Origin: an uncultured Phascolarctobacterium sp.
Lineage (GTDB): Bacteria; Bacillota; Negativicutes; Acidaminococcales; Acidaminococcaceae
DNA: 5,865 nucleotides
Reading direction: 5' to 3'
Assembly: GCA_945949475.1 (NCBI GenBank)
Contig: CAMFET010000061.1
Span: 1 to 5,865, forward strand
Below, one piece after another: positions 1 through 5,380 of this stretch. Position 1 is the first letter of the stretch, and every line of letters starts with the position of its first letter. Both the position numbers and the translations under genes were made by a program. The notes under the pieces were generated by a model. That model was not told the DNA's origin. It searched no databases and saw nothing but the letters and a program-made list of their open reading frames with translations.

Positions 1-51
1 TGCCATGATTTTATTTACTTCACCTGGCTCAGCCAGTAATAAAGGCATCAT
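1..51 (-). CDS. feoA: FeoA-family protein, N-terminal fragment (cut by window edge)
   Basis: Only the first 17 codons are present (MMPLLLAEPGEVNKIMA). The opening 'MPL-x-x-A-x-PGE-x-x-x-I' resembles the start of FeoA proteins, small SH3-like cytosolic partners of the ferrous iron transporter FeoB. The start at 51 is preceded by GGTG at 57-60 (5-nt spacer) and AAAGGTG at 62-68, so ribosome binding is well supported; a second ATG follows directly at 48. A strong promoter and an iron-box-like inverted repeat lie just upstream, which fits an iron uptake gene and independently supports the call. The fragment is too short to exclude another family. What is seen is a good start with a FeoA-like N-terminus; that feoB follows beyond the window is inference. 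Confidence 0.55.
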   Translation of the reverse strand, partial: MMPLLLAEPGEVNKIMA

Positions 52-102
52 CTTCTCACCACACCTTTCATGTAAGCACCTGCTAACTCTATAGCAAAAA
101 AT

Positions 103-132
103 ATACGTAGTTAGGCCTTCCTAACTACGTAT
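103..132. promoter_or_regulatory. Iron-box-like inverted repeat (putative DtxR/IdeR-family operator) at the feoA promoter
   Basis: A perfect inverted repeat has 13-bp arms (103-115 and 120-132) around a 4-nt centre, CCTT. Its core is TTAGG-N4-CCTAA, the same half-sites and spacing as in the DtxR/IdeR consensus TTAGGTTAGSCTAACCTAA. It starts 3 bp downstream of the -10 box at 136-141 and so covers the expected transcription start, a classic place for a repressor. On the minus strand the hairpin is followed by a run of six T (about 95-100), so it could also act as an intrinsic terminator for transcription arriving from lysO, or as an early attenuator. The operator reading is an inference from sequence match and gene context. 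Confidence 0.5.
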
Positions 133-135
133 TAC

Positions 136-164
136 AGTTTACAATAGCTTTTAGAGCTTGTCAA
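136..164 (-). promoter_or_regulatory. Sigma-A-type promoter for the feoA gene
   Basis: On the minus strand a perfect -35 box TTGACA (159-164) is followed after exactly 17 bp by TAAACT (136-141), a 4/6 match to TATAAT. The start site would fall near 128-130, giving an untranslated leader of roughly 78 nt before the ATG at 51. It lies in AT-rich DNA between genes and points at the feoA-like start. The overlapping inverted repeat just downstream suggests that it is repressible. Confidence 0.6.
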
Positions 165-254
165 GAGATTTTTGTGAAAAGTTTATGCTAATTTTAGTAT
201 AAGGTTAGCTTATGATTACTTGTTAAATTCAGTGCTAATATACTATAATCCCCC

Positions 255-851
255 TCACTCCAACAGCACCGATAGCAGCACCGGCACCAGCAGCGACAAG
301 ATCAGCCCATTGATAAAGGCAAACATGCCCGCATGCATGCCAGCGCCACGAATAACTAAGGGCAGCAGCGAATCCATCGTCCCCGCGCCACCGGGCGCAA
401 TGCACATCAGCTTGCTCCACCGCGCCAAAAGCGGAATAAGCACAAAGCTCGATACCTCGCGCAGCATATTAGCCAAAAAGGCCACCGCGCCCAGCTCCGT
501 GCTATATAACGTGCTGATAACAACGGAGGAAAGACTGTACCAGCCCAGGCCCGAGCCCACTAAAATTGAATCGTAGACAGATAAGCCAGTGAGGAAATGA
601 CTCACATAGGCCCCGCCCAAGCTGCCAATCACCACGCCCGTGGGCAATGCCAGCGCTAAGGCCAAATTCTTAGGCGTGCAAATTTGCTTGAGCAAGCGGC
701 GATTGCTGCCGATTTCGATACCAGCCACAAAGCCCATAAAATCCAGCGCCGCCATTAACGTTTCGTCCAACATGGGCTTAGCTGTTACATCCAAAAACAT
801 ATACCCCAGCACCATGCCCACCACAATTGTTCCTAATAAAGCACAAACCAT
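255..851 (-). CDS. lysO: LysO-family lysine exporter, C-terminal component (split gene)
   Basis: This 198-aa hydrophobic protein matches the C-terminal two thirds of LysO (YbjE, former DUF340), an inner-membrane L-lysine/thialysine exporter of about 300 aa in E. coli. About six membrane segments can be seen, near residues 3-20, 32-48, 62-87, 95-114, 121-142 and 176-197. Family-like motifs are GSGLGWYSLSS (99-109), ELGAVAFLANMLRE (119-132) and APGGAGTMDSLLPL (152-165), the last holding a membrane-associated Asp160. ATG at 851 was chosen because GGAG at 861-864 lies 8 nt upstream; an in-frame TTG at 857 is too close to that site, and a stop at 867-869 closes the frame. The N-terminal part is a separate gene 54 nt upstream. 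The substrate is inferred from the family; other amino acids are possible. Confidence 0.85.
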   Translation of the reverse strand: MVCALLGTIVVGMVLGYMFLDVTAKPMLDETLMAALDFMGFVAGIEIGSNRRLLKQICTPKNLALALALPTGVVIGSLGGAYVSHFLTGLSVYDSILVGSGLGWYSLSSVVISTLYSTELGAVAFLANMLREVSSFVLIPLLARWSKLMCIAPGGAGTMDSLLPLVIRGAGMHAGMFAFINGLILSLLVPVLLSVLLE

Positions 852-905
852 ACCCAAAACTCCATTTCACAAACTAAGTGCAGTATTCTTCGAGAAAAAT
901 CCAGC

Positions 906-1199
906 CTATTCTGCCTCGTTTTCCTTGTCAAAATTGGGCGCCAGCGCCTTAATAATCACGTAAAACATTAACATGGAGCCCAGAATCGCACTGCTCCCCA
1001 AAATAAAAGCCTGCTTGCCTAGCACGGGAATCTTAGCCAGCATTTCCTTGTCGCAACCAATTTTCGCACCCAAGCAAAGCAAAATAATAAATAAGCACAC
1101 CGTGGAAATGCGGTTCAGCCACAGCTTCGTTTTATAATTAAAAACATCCAGCCAGCCCAGCACAATCCCTGCAGTGATGGCGCAAATGATAATTGTCAT
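906..1199 (-). CDS. LysO-family lysine exporter, N-terminal component (split gene)
   Basis: This 97-aa protein corresponds to the N-terminal third of LysO/YbjE. It has three membrane segments, near residues 2-20, 31-48 and 65-86, then a short charged tail. The 'LGAKIGCDKE' stretch (43-52) resembles the end of the second helix in LysO, with Asp50 at a place where the family has a functional acidic residue, as far as I recall. The ATG at 1199 has a G-rich ribosome site (AAAGGGGG, 1207-1214) 7 nt upstream. A promoter lies just before it, so this gene is probably the first of a two-gene operon with the C-terminal component. The two products presumably assemble into one transporter. The 54-nt gap contains stops and a new ribosome site, so this looks like a true split rather than a sequencing frameshift. 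Confidence 0.8.
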   Translation of the reverse strand: MTIIICAITAGIVLGWLDVFNYKTKLWLNRISTVCLFIILLCLGAKIGCDKEMLAKIPVLGKQAFILGSSAILGSMLMFYVIIKALAPNFDKENEAE

Positions 1200-1206
1200 G
1201 CAAAAG

Positions 1207-1214
1207 CCCCCTTT
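1207..1214 (-). promoter_or_regulatory. Ribosome binding site of the lysO N-terminal gene, inside a small inverted repeat
   Basis: AAAGGGGG on the minus strand sits 7 nt before the ATG at 1199. It is bracketed by GCAAA/TTTGC arms (1200-1204 and 1212-1216), which could form a weak 5-bp hairpin holding the G run in its loop. The ribosome site is clear; any effect of the hairpin is speculative. Confidence 0.6.
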
Positions 1215-1231
1215 GCGTTAGCTATCTTTAT

Positions 1232-1260
1232 ATTATACCCCATAGCAAGCGCTTTGCGAA
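1232..1260 (-). promoter_or_regulatory. Sigma-A-type promoter for the lysO pair
   Basis: The minus strand carries a perfect -10 box TATAAT (1232-1237) and, 17 bp upstream, TTCGCA (1255-1260), a 4/6 match to TTGACA. Transcription would start near 1225, giving a leader of about 26 nt before the ATG at 1199. The leader is too short for a lysine riboswitch, so control, if any, should be by a DNA-binding protein. The site lies downstream of the aro operon's probable terminator, consistent with an independent transcription unit. Confidence 0.55.
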
Positions 1261-1277
1261 ATGATATTTTATAAATA

Positions 1278-1309
1278 GCAAAACCCCCGCAGCCACAGCC
1301 ACGAGGGTT
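1278..1309 (-). terminator. Probable intrinsic terminator of the aro operon
   Basis: On the minus strand an 8-bp stem (AACCCTCG at 1302-1309 pairing with CGGGGGTT at 1282-1289, one G-U pair) encloses a 12-nt loop. It runs into a short T tract, TTTT at 1280-1283 with two of the Ts in the stem, then a more broken T/A-rich run. It lies 74 nt after the aroQ stop and before the lysO promoter. The long loop and short T run make it a modest terminator; some readthrough into lysO is possible. Confidence 0.4.
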
Positions 1310-1360
1310 AAATTCATGTTTACTTTAAAAGGGCTTACAAAACGTTGAAGACCTTTATAC

Positions 1361-1372
1361 ATTATGCATAAT
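1361..1372. repeat. Perfect 12-nt palindrome just after aroQ
   Basis: ATTATGCATAAT is self-complementary and starts 11 nt after the aroQ stop codon. It has no loop and no T tract, so it is not a terminator on its own. It could be a protein binding site or chance in AT-rich intergenic DNA; I cannot name a regulator. Confidence 0.3.
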
Positions 1373-1382
1373 CGCGTTTTTC

Positions 1383-1823
1383 TTACTCTTCGGGCTCGTA
1401 GACGGACAGTGCCTCCAAAGCCAACGCATAGCCTGCAAAGCCCAGGCCGCAAATTTGGCCCACGCAGCCAGCCACAGTAACAGAATGATGGCGGAACTCC
1501 TCGCGCTTGTGGATATTGCTGATGTGCACCTCAATGGCGGGAAGATTAACTGCCTTCAGCGCATCAAGAATGGCTACGCTATAGTGCGTGAACGCTGCCG
1601 GATTAATGACAATGCCATCAAACTGGCCGTAAGCCTTTTGGATGGCGGTGACGATGTCGCCCTCGTAATTGCTTTGCAAAAGCTCCACTTCCACGCCCAA
1701 GCGAGCTGCTGCCGAGCGAATATAGGCGCACAGGCTCTCATAGTCGCGACGGCCATAAATAGCCTTTTCGCGCGTGCCCAGCATATTGATATTAGGACCG
1801 TTTAATACTAAAATTCTACGCAT
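1383..1823 (-). CDS. aroQ: 3-Dehydroquinate dehydratase, type II
   Basis: The enzyme converts 3-dehydroquinate to 3-dehydroshikimate by trans elimination, the third step of the shikimate pathway, in the cytosol as a dodecamer in known members. At 146 aa it is the normal length. Family landmarks are all present: LNGPNINMLG (7-16), Arg18 and Tyr23 of the active-site lid, Asn74 and His80 in NPAAFTHYS, Glu98-Val-His100 in EVHISN, and Arg111 in EEFRHHS. The ATG at 1823 has a GAGGGTG ribosome site 7 nt upstream, lying in the 23-nt gap after aroK. It is the last gene of the aromatic operon. It is unrelated in fold to the type I enzyme (AroD) that does the same reaction in E. coli. Confidence 0.97.
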   Translation of the reverse strand: MRRILVLNGPNINMLGTREKAIYGRRDYESLCAYIRSAAARLGVEVELLQSNYEGDIVTAIQKAYGQFDGIVINPAAFTHYSVAILDALKAVNLPAIEVHISNIHKREEFRHHSVTVAGCVGQICGLGFAGYALALEALSVYEPEE

Positions 1824-1846
1824 AATCTAACACCCTCAATCTGCAA

Positions 1847-2347
1847 TCAGTCGGCAATTTGCTTAGCATAGCTTTCTAGCGCCGCTAGCGTTCTGCCAAA
1901 ATCACCGCTATTGGTTATTATTTTATCAGCATATTTGCGATATAAATCGATGCGCTCCTCATACAGCTTAAAGATGCGCTGCTTATCCGCAGCCAAGAGC
2001 GGGCGCGCATCACCTTCAATATTGCCCAAAATCTGCTCGGGCTTGCGGTCCAAAAAAACCACCACGCCCTTGCGCTTCATCAGCTCCATATTTTCGGCGC
2101 GCTTTACTGCGCCACCGCCAGTAGCGATAACAACGCCCTCCAGCTCTGCTAAATAGGCTAACGTGCGCGTTTCTGCGGCACGAAAAGCATCCTCGCTTTC
2201 AGCGAAGAAATCCTTGATCGTGCGCGCTTCGCGCTCCTCCAGCACTGTATCCGCATCATAAAAGCTGCGTCCCATTTTTTTAGCCAAACGCTTGCCAAAG
2301 GTGCTTTTGCCACAGCCGGGCATGCCAATCAAAACAATATTTTTCAT
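1847..2347 (-). CDS. aroK: Shikimate kinase
   Basis: It phosphorylates shikimate to shikimate 3-phosphate with ATP, the fifth pathway step. The 166-aa length is typical. Visible motifs are Walker A GMPGCGKST (8-16), the substrate-binding FYDAD (29-33, Asp33), Arg56, the glycine loop ATGGGAV (75-81), the lid arginine in GDARPLL (Arg115) and Arg132 in YEERIDLY. The frame extends further upstream, but the ATG at 2347 fits best: it gives the standard N-terminus MKNIVLIGMPG, has GGAG 8 nt upstream, and overlaps the aroE stop by 4 nt (ATGA). That overlap points to translational coupling with aroE. Confidence 0.96.
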   Translation of the reverse strand: MKNIVLIGMPGCGKSTFGKRLAKKMGRSFYDADTVLEEREARTIKDFFAESEDAFRAAETRTLAYLAELEGVVIATGGGAVKRAENMELMKRKGVVVFLDRKPEQILGNIEGDARPLLAADKQRIFKLYEERIDLYRKYADKIITNSGDFGRTLAALESYAKQIAD

Positions 2348-3162
2348 ATTCTTTTCTCCAGCTCGCTCATGATGCGCACGATTAAATCGCTGTCGTAGCG
2401 CTCGCCCTGCCAAATTTCCTGCGCTGCCACAGCCTGTGCCACCAGCATAAAAAGACCGTTCACAGCCTTATTGCCAGCCTCAGCTGCCTGCTTTAAGAAC
2501 AACGTTTGCGCAGGATTATAAATCAAATCTACGCTGGCGTTAAAAGCAAAGCTAACCTCGGCGCTCACGGGAGCAGCCTCCACCTTGGGGAACATACCCA
2601 CGGGCGTACAGTTCACAAGCACATCGCCCTGCAGGGCATCCAAGCGAGCGTAGTCAATCACTTTAATTTTGGGCGCGATTTTGGCAAAATGCGAATCAAC
2701 TCGATACACATCCCTGGTTACCAAATACAGCTTGGCACATTTTTTATCTGCCAAATATTTAACCACGGCCCGCGCTGCTCCGCCAGTGCCCAGCACGGCA
2801 CACACCTTGCCGTTCACCTTAATATCATTATATTCCAGCATGCGACCAAAGCCAAAATAGTCGGTGTTGTAGCCAAGGGCGCCCTCCGGCGTAAATTTAA
2901 TGGTATTTACAGCACCGATAGCAGCTGCTTCAGGTGCAATTTCATCAAGCAAGGGCATCACGTGCAGCTTATGAGGAATGGTCACATTCGTGCCAACAAA
3001 GCCCTCGCGCAGCTTGCCCATCAGCTCCGGCAACGCCTCCAGCTCCGTTTCTAAAAGCTCGTAGCTACCAGTCTTGCCTGTATACTCAAAAAAAAGCTGG
3101 TGAATAGCTGGGCTCAGGCTGTGCCCAAGCTTGCCGCCAATTAAACCAAATTTATTGCTCAT
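2344..3162 (-). CDS. aroE: Shikimate dehydrogenase (NADP+)
   Basis: It reduces 3-dehydroshikimate to shikimate with NADPH, the fourth pathway step. Length is 272 aa, as usual for AroE. The substrate domain shows GHSLSPAIH (13-21), NVTIPHK (59-65, catalytic Lys65), GAVNT (83-87) and YNTDYFGF (98-105, catalytic Asp101). The Rossmann domain shows GTGGAARA (125-132) and an 'LVTRD' strand end in place of the common NRT, followed by NCTPVGM and the C-terminal NGLFMLVAQA. The ATG at 3162 is preceded by AAGGAG with a 6-nt spacer, lying inside the last codons of pheA, only 3 nt separating the genes. Full AroE features and the operon context argue against a quinate dehydrogenase (YdiB-like) role. Confidence 0.96.
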   Translation of the reverse strand: MSNKFGLIGGKLGHSLSPAIHQLFFEYTGKTGSYELLETELEALPELMGKLREGFVGTNVTIPHKLHVMPLLDEIAPEAAAIGAVNTIKFTPEGALGYNTDYFGFGRMLEYNDIKVNGKVCAVLGTGGAARAVVKYLADKKCAKLYLVTRDVYRVDSHFAKIAPKIKVIDYARLDALQGDVLVNCTPVGMFPKVEAAPVSAEVSFAFNASVDLIYNPAQTLFLKQAAEAGNKAVNGLFMLVAQAVAAQEIWQGERYDSDLIVRIMSELEKRI

Positions 3163-3165
3163 GGC

Positions 3166-4284
3166 CTACTCCTTCTTCTCGTAGGCACGATAATTGCCTA
3201 AAATCTTCACATAGGTGCTCTTAGAGCGCACCTCGTCTATAACATCTGCAACCAAAGGATCGGAAAGATTGCCGGTCACATCAATGAAGAAGAAATATTC
3301 CCAGGACTTACCCACCATAGGACGGGATTCCAAGTTCATCAGATTCAGGCCCGTATGATAGAAGCTAGCCAGCATTTTATAAAGGGAGCCAGTTTCGTGC
3401 TTTACAGCTACAATTAAGGTGATTTTATTAGCATTAGGAATAATTTCCGGACGCTTAGCGATGATAATGAAACGAGTGTAGTTGTTATTGTTGCTATTGA
3501 TAGCAGGAGCAATGATCTTTAAGTTGTACAAATCAGCCGCTGCCTTGCCTGCTACAGCACCCAAGGTGATATCCTGCTTTTCGGCAACCTCTTCCGCACT
3601 CTTAGAGGTGCTAAAGAAGGGAATTTGCTCCATGTGCGGATAGTCACGGAAGAAGTCCTTGCTCTGCTTAAAGCCCTGCGGATGGGAATAAACAGTTTTG
3701 ATGCTCTGCAAGGTTGCACCCTCGCAGCCCAACAAATTCTGCTCGATTTTTACACATTGCTCGCCCACGATGTGGCAATCGTATTGGCGCAGCAGGTCAT
3801 AAACCTCGGTAATACCGCCGGTGGAGCTGTTTTCGATGGGCAGCACGGCGTAATCCATATCGCCATTGGAAATGCTTGTGATAACCTCTTCGAAGGTGTT
3901 GTAATGATGACGATTAAATTTGCGACCGCGGAAAAAATCCTCCAGTGCCTGATGCGTAAAGGAGCCGGCCGGGCCGAAGCATGCTACCTCAAAGGTTCTA
4001 TCGGAGGGCTCGGCAAGTGCAGTTTCCTCCAGCACGCAGGCTTGGTCGATAATGCCGCGCATAATATTCTTTACGGCAATGGAATAATCCTTGTTTTCCA
4101 AAAGGCTGGCCACCTTAGCGATAACCTTAGCCTCGCGGTTTTTGTCCTTCACGGGCATGCCCTTGGATTTTTTATAGGCCGCTACCTGCATTACCAGCTG
4201 CAAGCGTTTTTCTAAAACCTCAGCGAGCTGGCTATCGGCCTTGTCTATTTCTTTACGAATTAATTCTAAATCCAGTTCCTGCAT
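3166..4284 (-). CDS. pheA: Bifunctional chorismate mutase / prephenate dehydratase (P-protein)
   Basis: It turns chorismate into prephenate and then phenylpyruvate, the branch to phenylalanine. The 372 aa hold three domains. Residues about 1-90 are an AroQ-class helical chorismate mutase (Arg10, Arg27, Lys38, Asp47, Glu51). Residues about 98-280 are the dehydratase (GPAGSFTHQA 104-113, PIENSSTGG 149-157, SHPQG 200-204, YTRF 269-272). Residues about 287-370 are an ACT domain with GSLY (299-302) and ESRP (319-322), matching the phenylalanine-binding GALV/ESRP pair, so feedback inhibition by phenylalanine is expected. The position matching E. coli Gln88 appears to be Glu87. The ATG at 4284 follows the aroC stop by 1 nt and has GGGAG 7 nt upstream. 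There is no room for an attenuator, so the gene relies on operon transcription and allostery. Confidence 0.96.
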   Translation of the reverse strand: MQELDLELIRKEIDKADSQLAEVLEKRLQLVMQVAAYKKSKGMPVKDKNREAKVIAKVASLLENKDYSIAVKNIMRGIIDQACVLEETALAEPSDRTFEVACFGPAGSFTHQALEDFFRGRKFNRHHYNTFEEVITSISNGDMDYAVLPIENSSTGGITEVYDLLRQYDCHIVGEQCVKIEQNLLGCEGATLQSIKTVYSHPQGFKQSKDFFRDYPHMEQIPFFSTSKSAEEVAEKQDITLGAVAGKAAADLYNLKIIAPAINSNNNNYTRFIIIAKRPEIIPNANKITLIVAVKHETGSLYKMLASFYHTGLNLMNLESRPMVGKSWEYFFFIDVTGNLSDPLVADVIDEVRSKSTYVKILGNYRAYEKKE

Positions 4285-4285
4285 C

Positions 4286-5380
4286 TTACTTCTCCCATTT
4301 CTTCGCTTCGATTAGTAAATCCCACAGCGTCCACGCAGTCACAGCCTCAATTACGGGCACAGCGCGTTGCACAATGCAGGGGTCATGACGACCAACAACG
4401 GTCAAGGTAGTGTCGCTTTGCTCGGCGAGGCTCACGGTTTTTTGCTCCCTTGAGATGGAGGGCGTGGGCTTCATAGCCACGCGGAACACTAGGGGCATAC
4501 CATTGGTTAAGCCGCCGGTGATGCCGCCGTTATGATTTGTGTAACAGCGCACCTTGCCTTCTTCGTAGTGCATTTGGTCGTTGGCTTCTGCACCGGTAAG
4601 CTGAGCAAAGCCAAAGCCTTCGCCGAATTCGATGCCCTTTACTGCGGGCACGGAAAAAAGAATTTGGCTGAGGCGGCTTTCGACGGAGTCAAAATAGGGT
4701 GCGCCCAGGCCTGCCGGCAGGTTGATAGCCATCAGCTCGATGACGCCGCCCACGCTGTTCAAAACGCCCTTGGCGGTGAGGATGCAGTTTTGCATTTGCT
4801 CGCCAATGTTATCGTTGATAACGGGGAAGGACTTGGCATCGATGGCCTTTAAGGTAGCTTCACTTTCGCCCAAGGGGTTGAAGCCGGGCTCGGTGATATC
4901 GTGAATGCGCAGGATGTGCGCACCAACGGTGATGCCATATTGAGCCAGCGCTTGCTTGGCCACAGCACCGGCGAACACGAGCGGCGCCGTCAGGCGCGCG
5001 CTAAAGTGGCCGCCGCCGCGATAATCATTGTAGCCTTGATAGCGCACGTACCCGGCGTAGTCGCCGTGGCCCGGGCGCATTTTGTCTTTAAGAATGCTGT
5101 AGTCCTTGGAGTGCTGGTCGCTGTTGGCGATGCGGGCACACAGCGGTGTGCCGGTGGTGTAACCATTGAAGAAGCCGCTCTGAATTTCCACGGCGTCCTT
5201 TTCCTTGCGCGCTGTCGTCAACGCGCTTTGGCCGGGAGCGCGTCGCGCCATTTCCCGGGAAATAGCCTCTTCGTCCAAGGCGAGTCCCGGCGGCAGTCCG
5301 TCCAGGACAACGCCGATGGCCTTGCCGTGGGACTCACCATAAATTGACATTTTAATATTTAAGCCAAAAATACCACTCAT
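4286..5380 (-). CDS. aroC: Chorismate synthase
   Basis: It makes chorismate from 5-enolpyruvylshikimate 3-phosphate, the last common step, using reduced FMN as a catalytic cofactor. Length is 364 aa, typical. Signature stretches are YGESHGKAIG (14-23, His18), MRPGHGDYAGY (101-111, His105), RGGGHFSARLTA, HNGGITGGLTNG and GRHDPCIVQRAVPVIEA near the C-terminus (Asp333). The usual RPGHAD is RPGHGD here, a mild change. The ATG at 5380 overlaps the aroA stop by 4 nt (ATGA) and is led by GGAGG with a 7-nt spacer inside the end of aroA. No flavin-reductase domain is fused, so an external source of reduced FMN is implied. Confidence 0.97.
   Translation of the reverse strand: MSGIFGLNIKMSIYGESHGKAIGVVLDGLPPGLALDEEAISREMARRAPGQSALTTARKEKDAVEIQSGFFNGYTTGTPLCARIANSDQHSKDYSILKDKMRPGHGDYAGYVRYQGYNDYRGGGHFSARLTAPLVFAGAVAKQALAQYGITVGAHILRIHDITEPGFNPLGESEATLKAIDAKSFPVINDNIGEQMQNCILTAKGVLNSVGGVIELMAINLPAGLGAPYFDSVESRLSQILFSVPAVKGIEFGEGFGFAQLTGAEANDQMHYEEGKVRCYTNHNGGITGGLTNGMPLVFRVAMKPTPSISREQKTVSLAEQSDTTLTVVGRHDPCIVQRAVPVIEAVTAWTLWDLLIEAKKWEK

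Noticed and set aside
48..71. A 7-codon minus-strand frame (ATG at 71) with an AGGTG upstream, its TGA overlapping the feoA start, as a possible leader peptide.
   Set aside because: It is too short to judge and its sequence is largely the purine-rich ribosome site of feoA itself; no run of regulatory codons is present.
852..905. A frameshift or sequencing error splitting one lysO gene.
   Set aside because: The 54-nt gap contains stops and a new ribosome site, and the two products end and begin at plausible loop positions, so a single indel would not restore one frame cleanly.
220..963. Plus-strand frames opposite the two lysO genes.
   Set aside because: They are low-complexity shadows of the transporter genes, without ribosome sites or known motifs.
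1228..1359. A 44-codon minus-strand frame beginning MYKGLQRF and ending in a hydrophobic stretch, possibly a small membrane protein.
   Set aside because: No Shine-Dalgarno sequence precedes either possible ATG, and the frame runs through the terminator hairpin and both boxes of the lysO promoter. The hydrophobic run is more likely a by-product of GC/T-rich regulatory DNA.
2348..2413. An upstream extension of aroK by 22 residues.
   Set aside because: It would overlap aroE by about 70 nt, adds a basic tail not found in shikimate kinases, and skips the well-placed ribosome site before the ATG at 2347.
3625..4215. Long plus-strand open frame of about 196 codons opposite pheA.
   Set aside because: It is antisense to a fully motif-supported gene, has no recognisable domain, and its length is explained by codon composition of the coding strand. 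The same holds for long plus-strand frames at 2506-3054 and 4901-5347.
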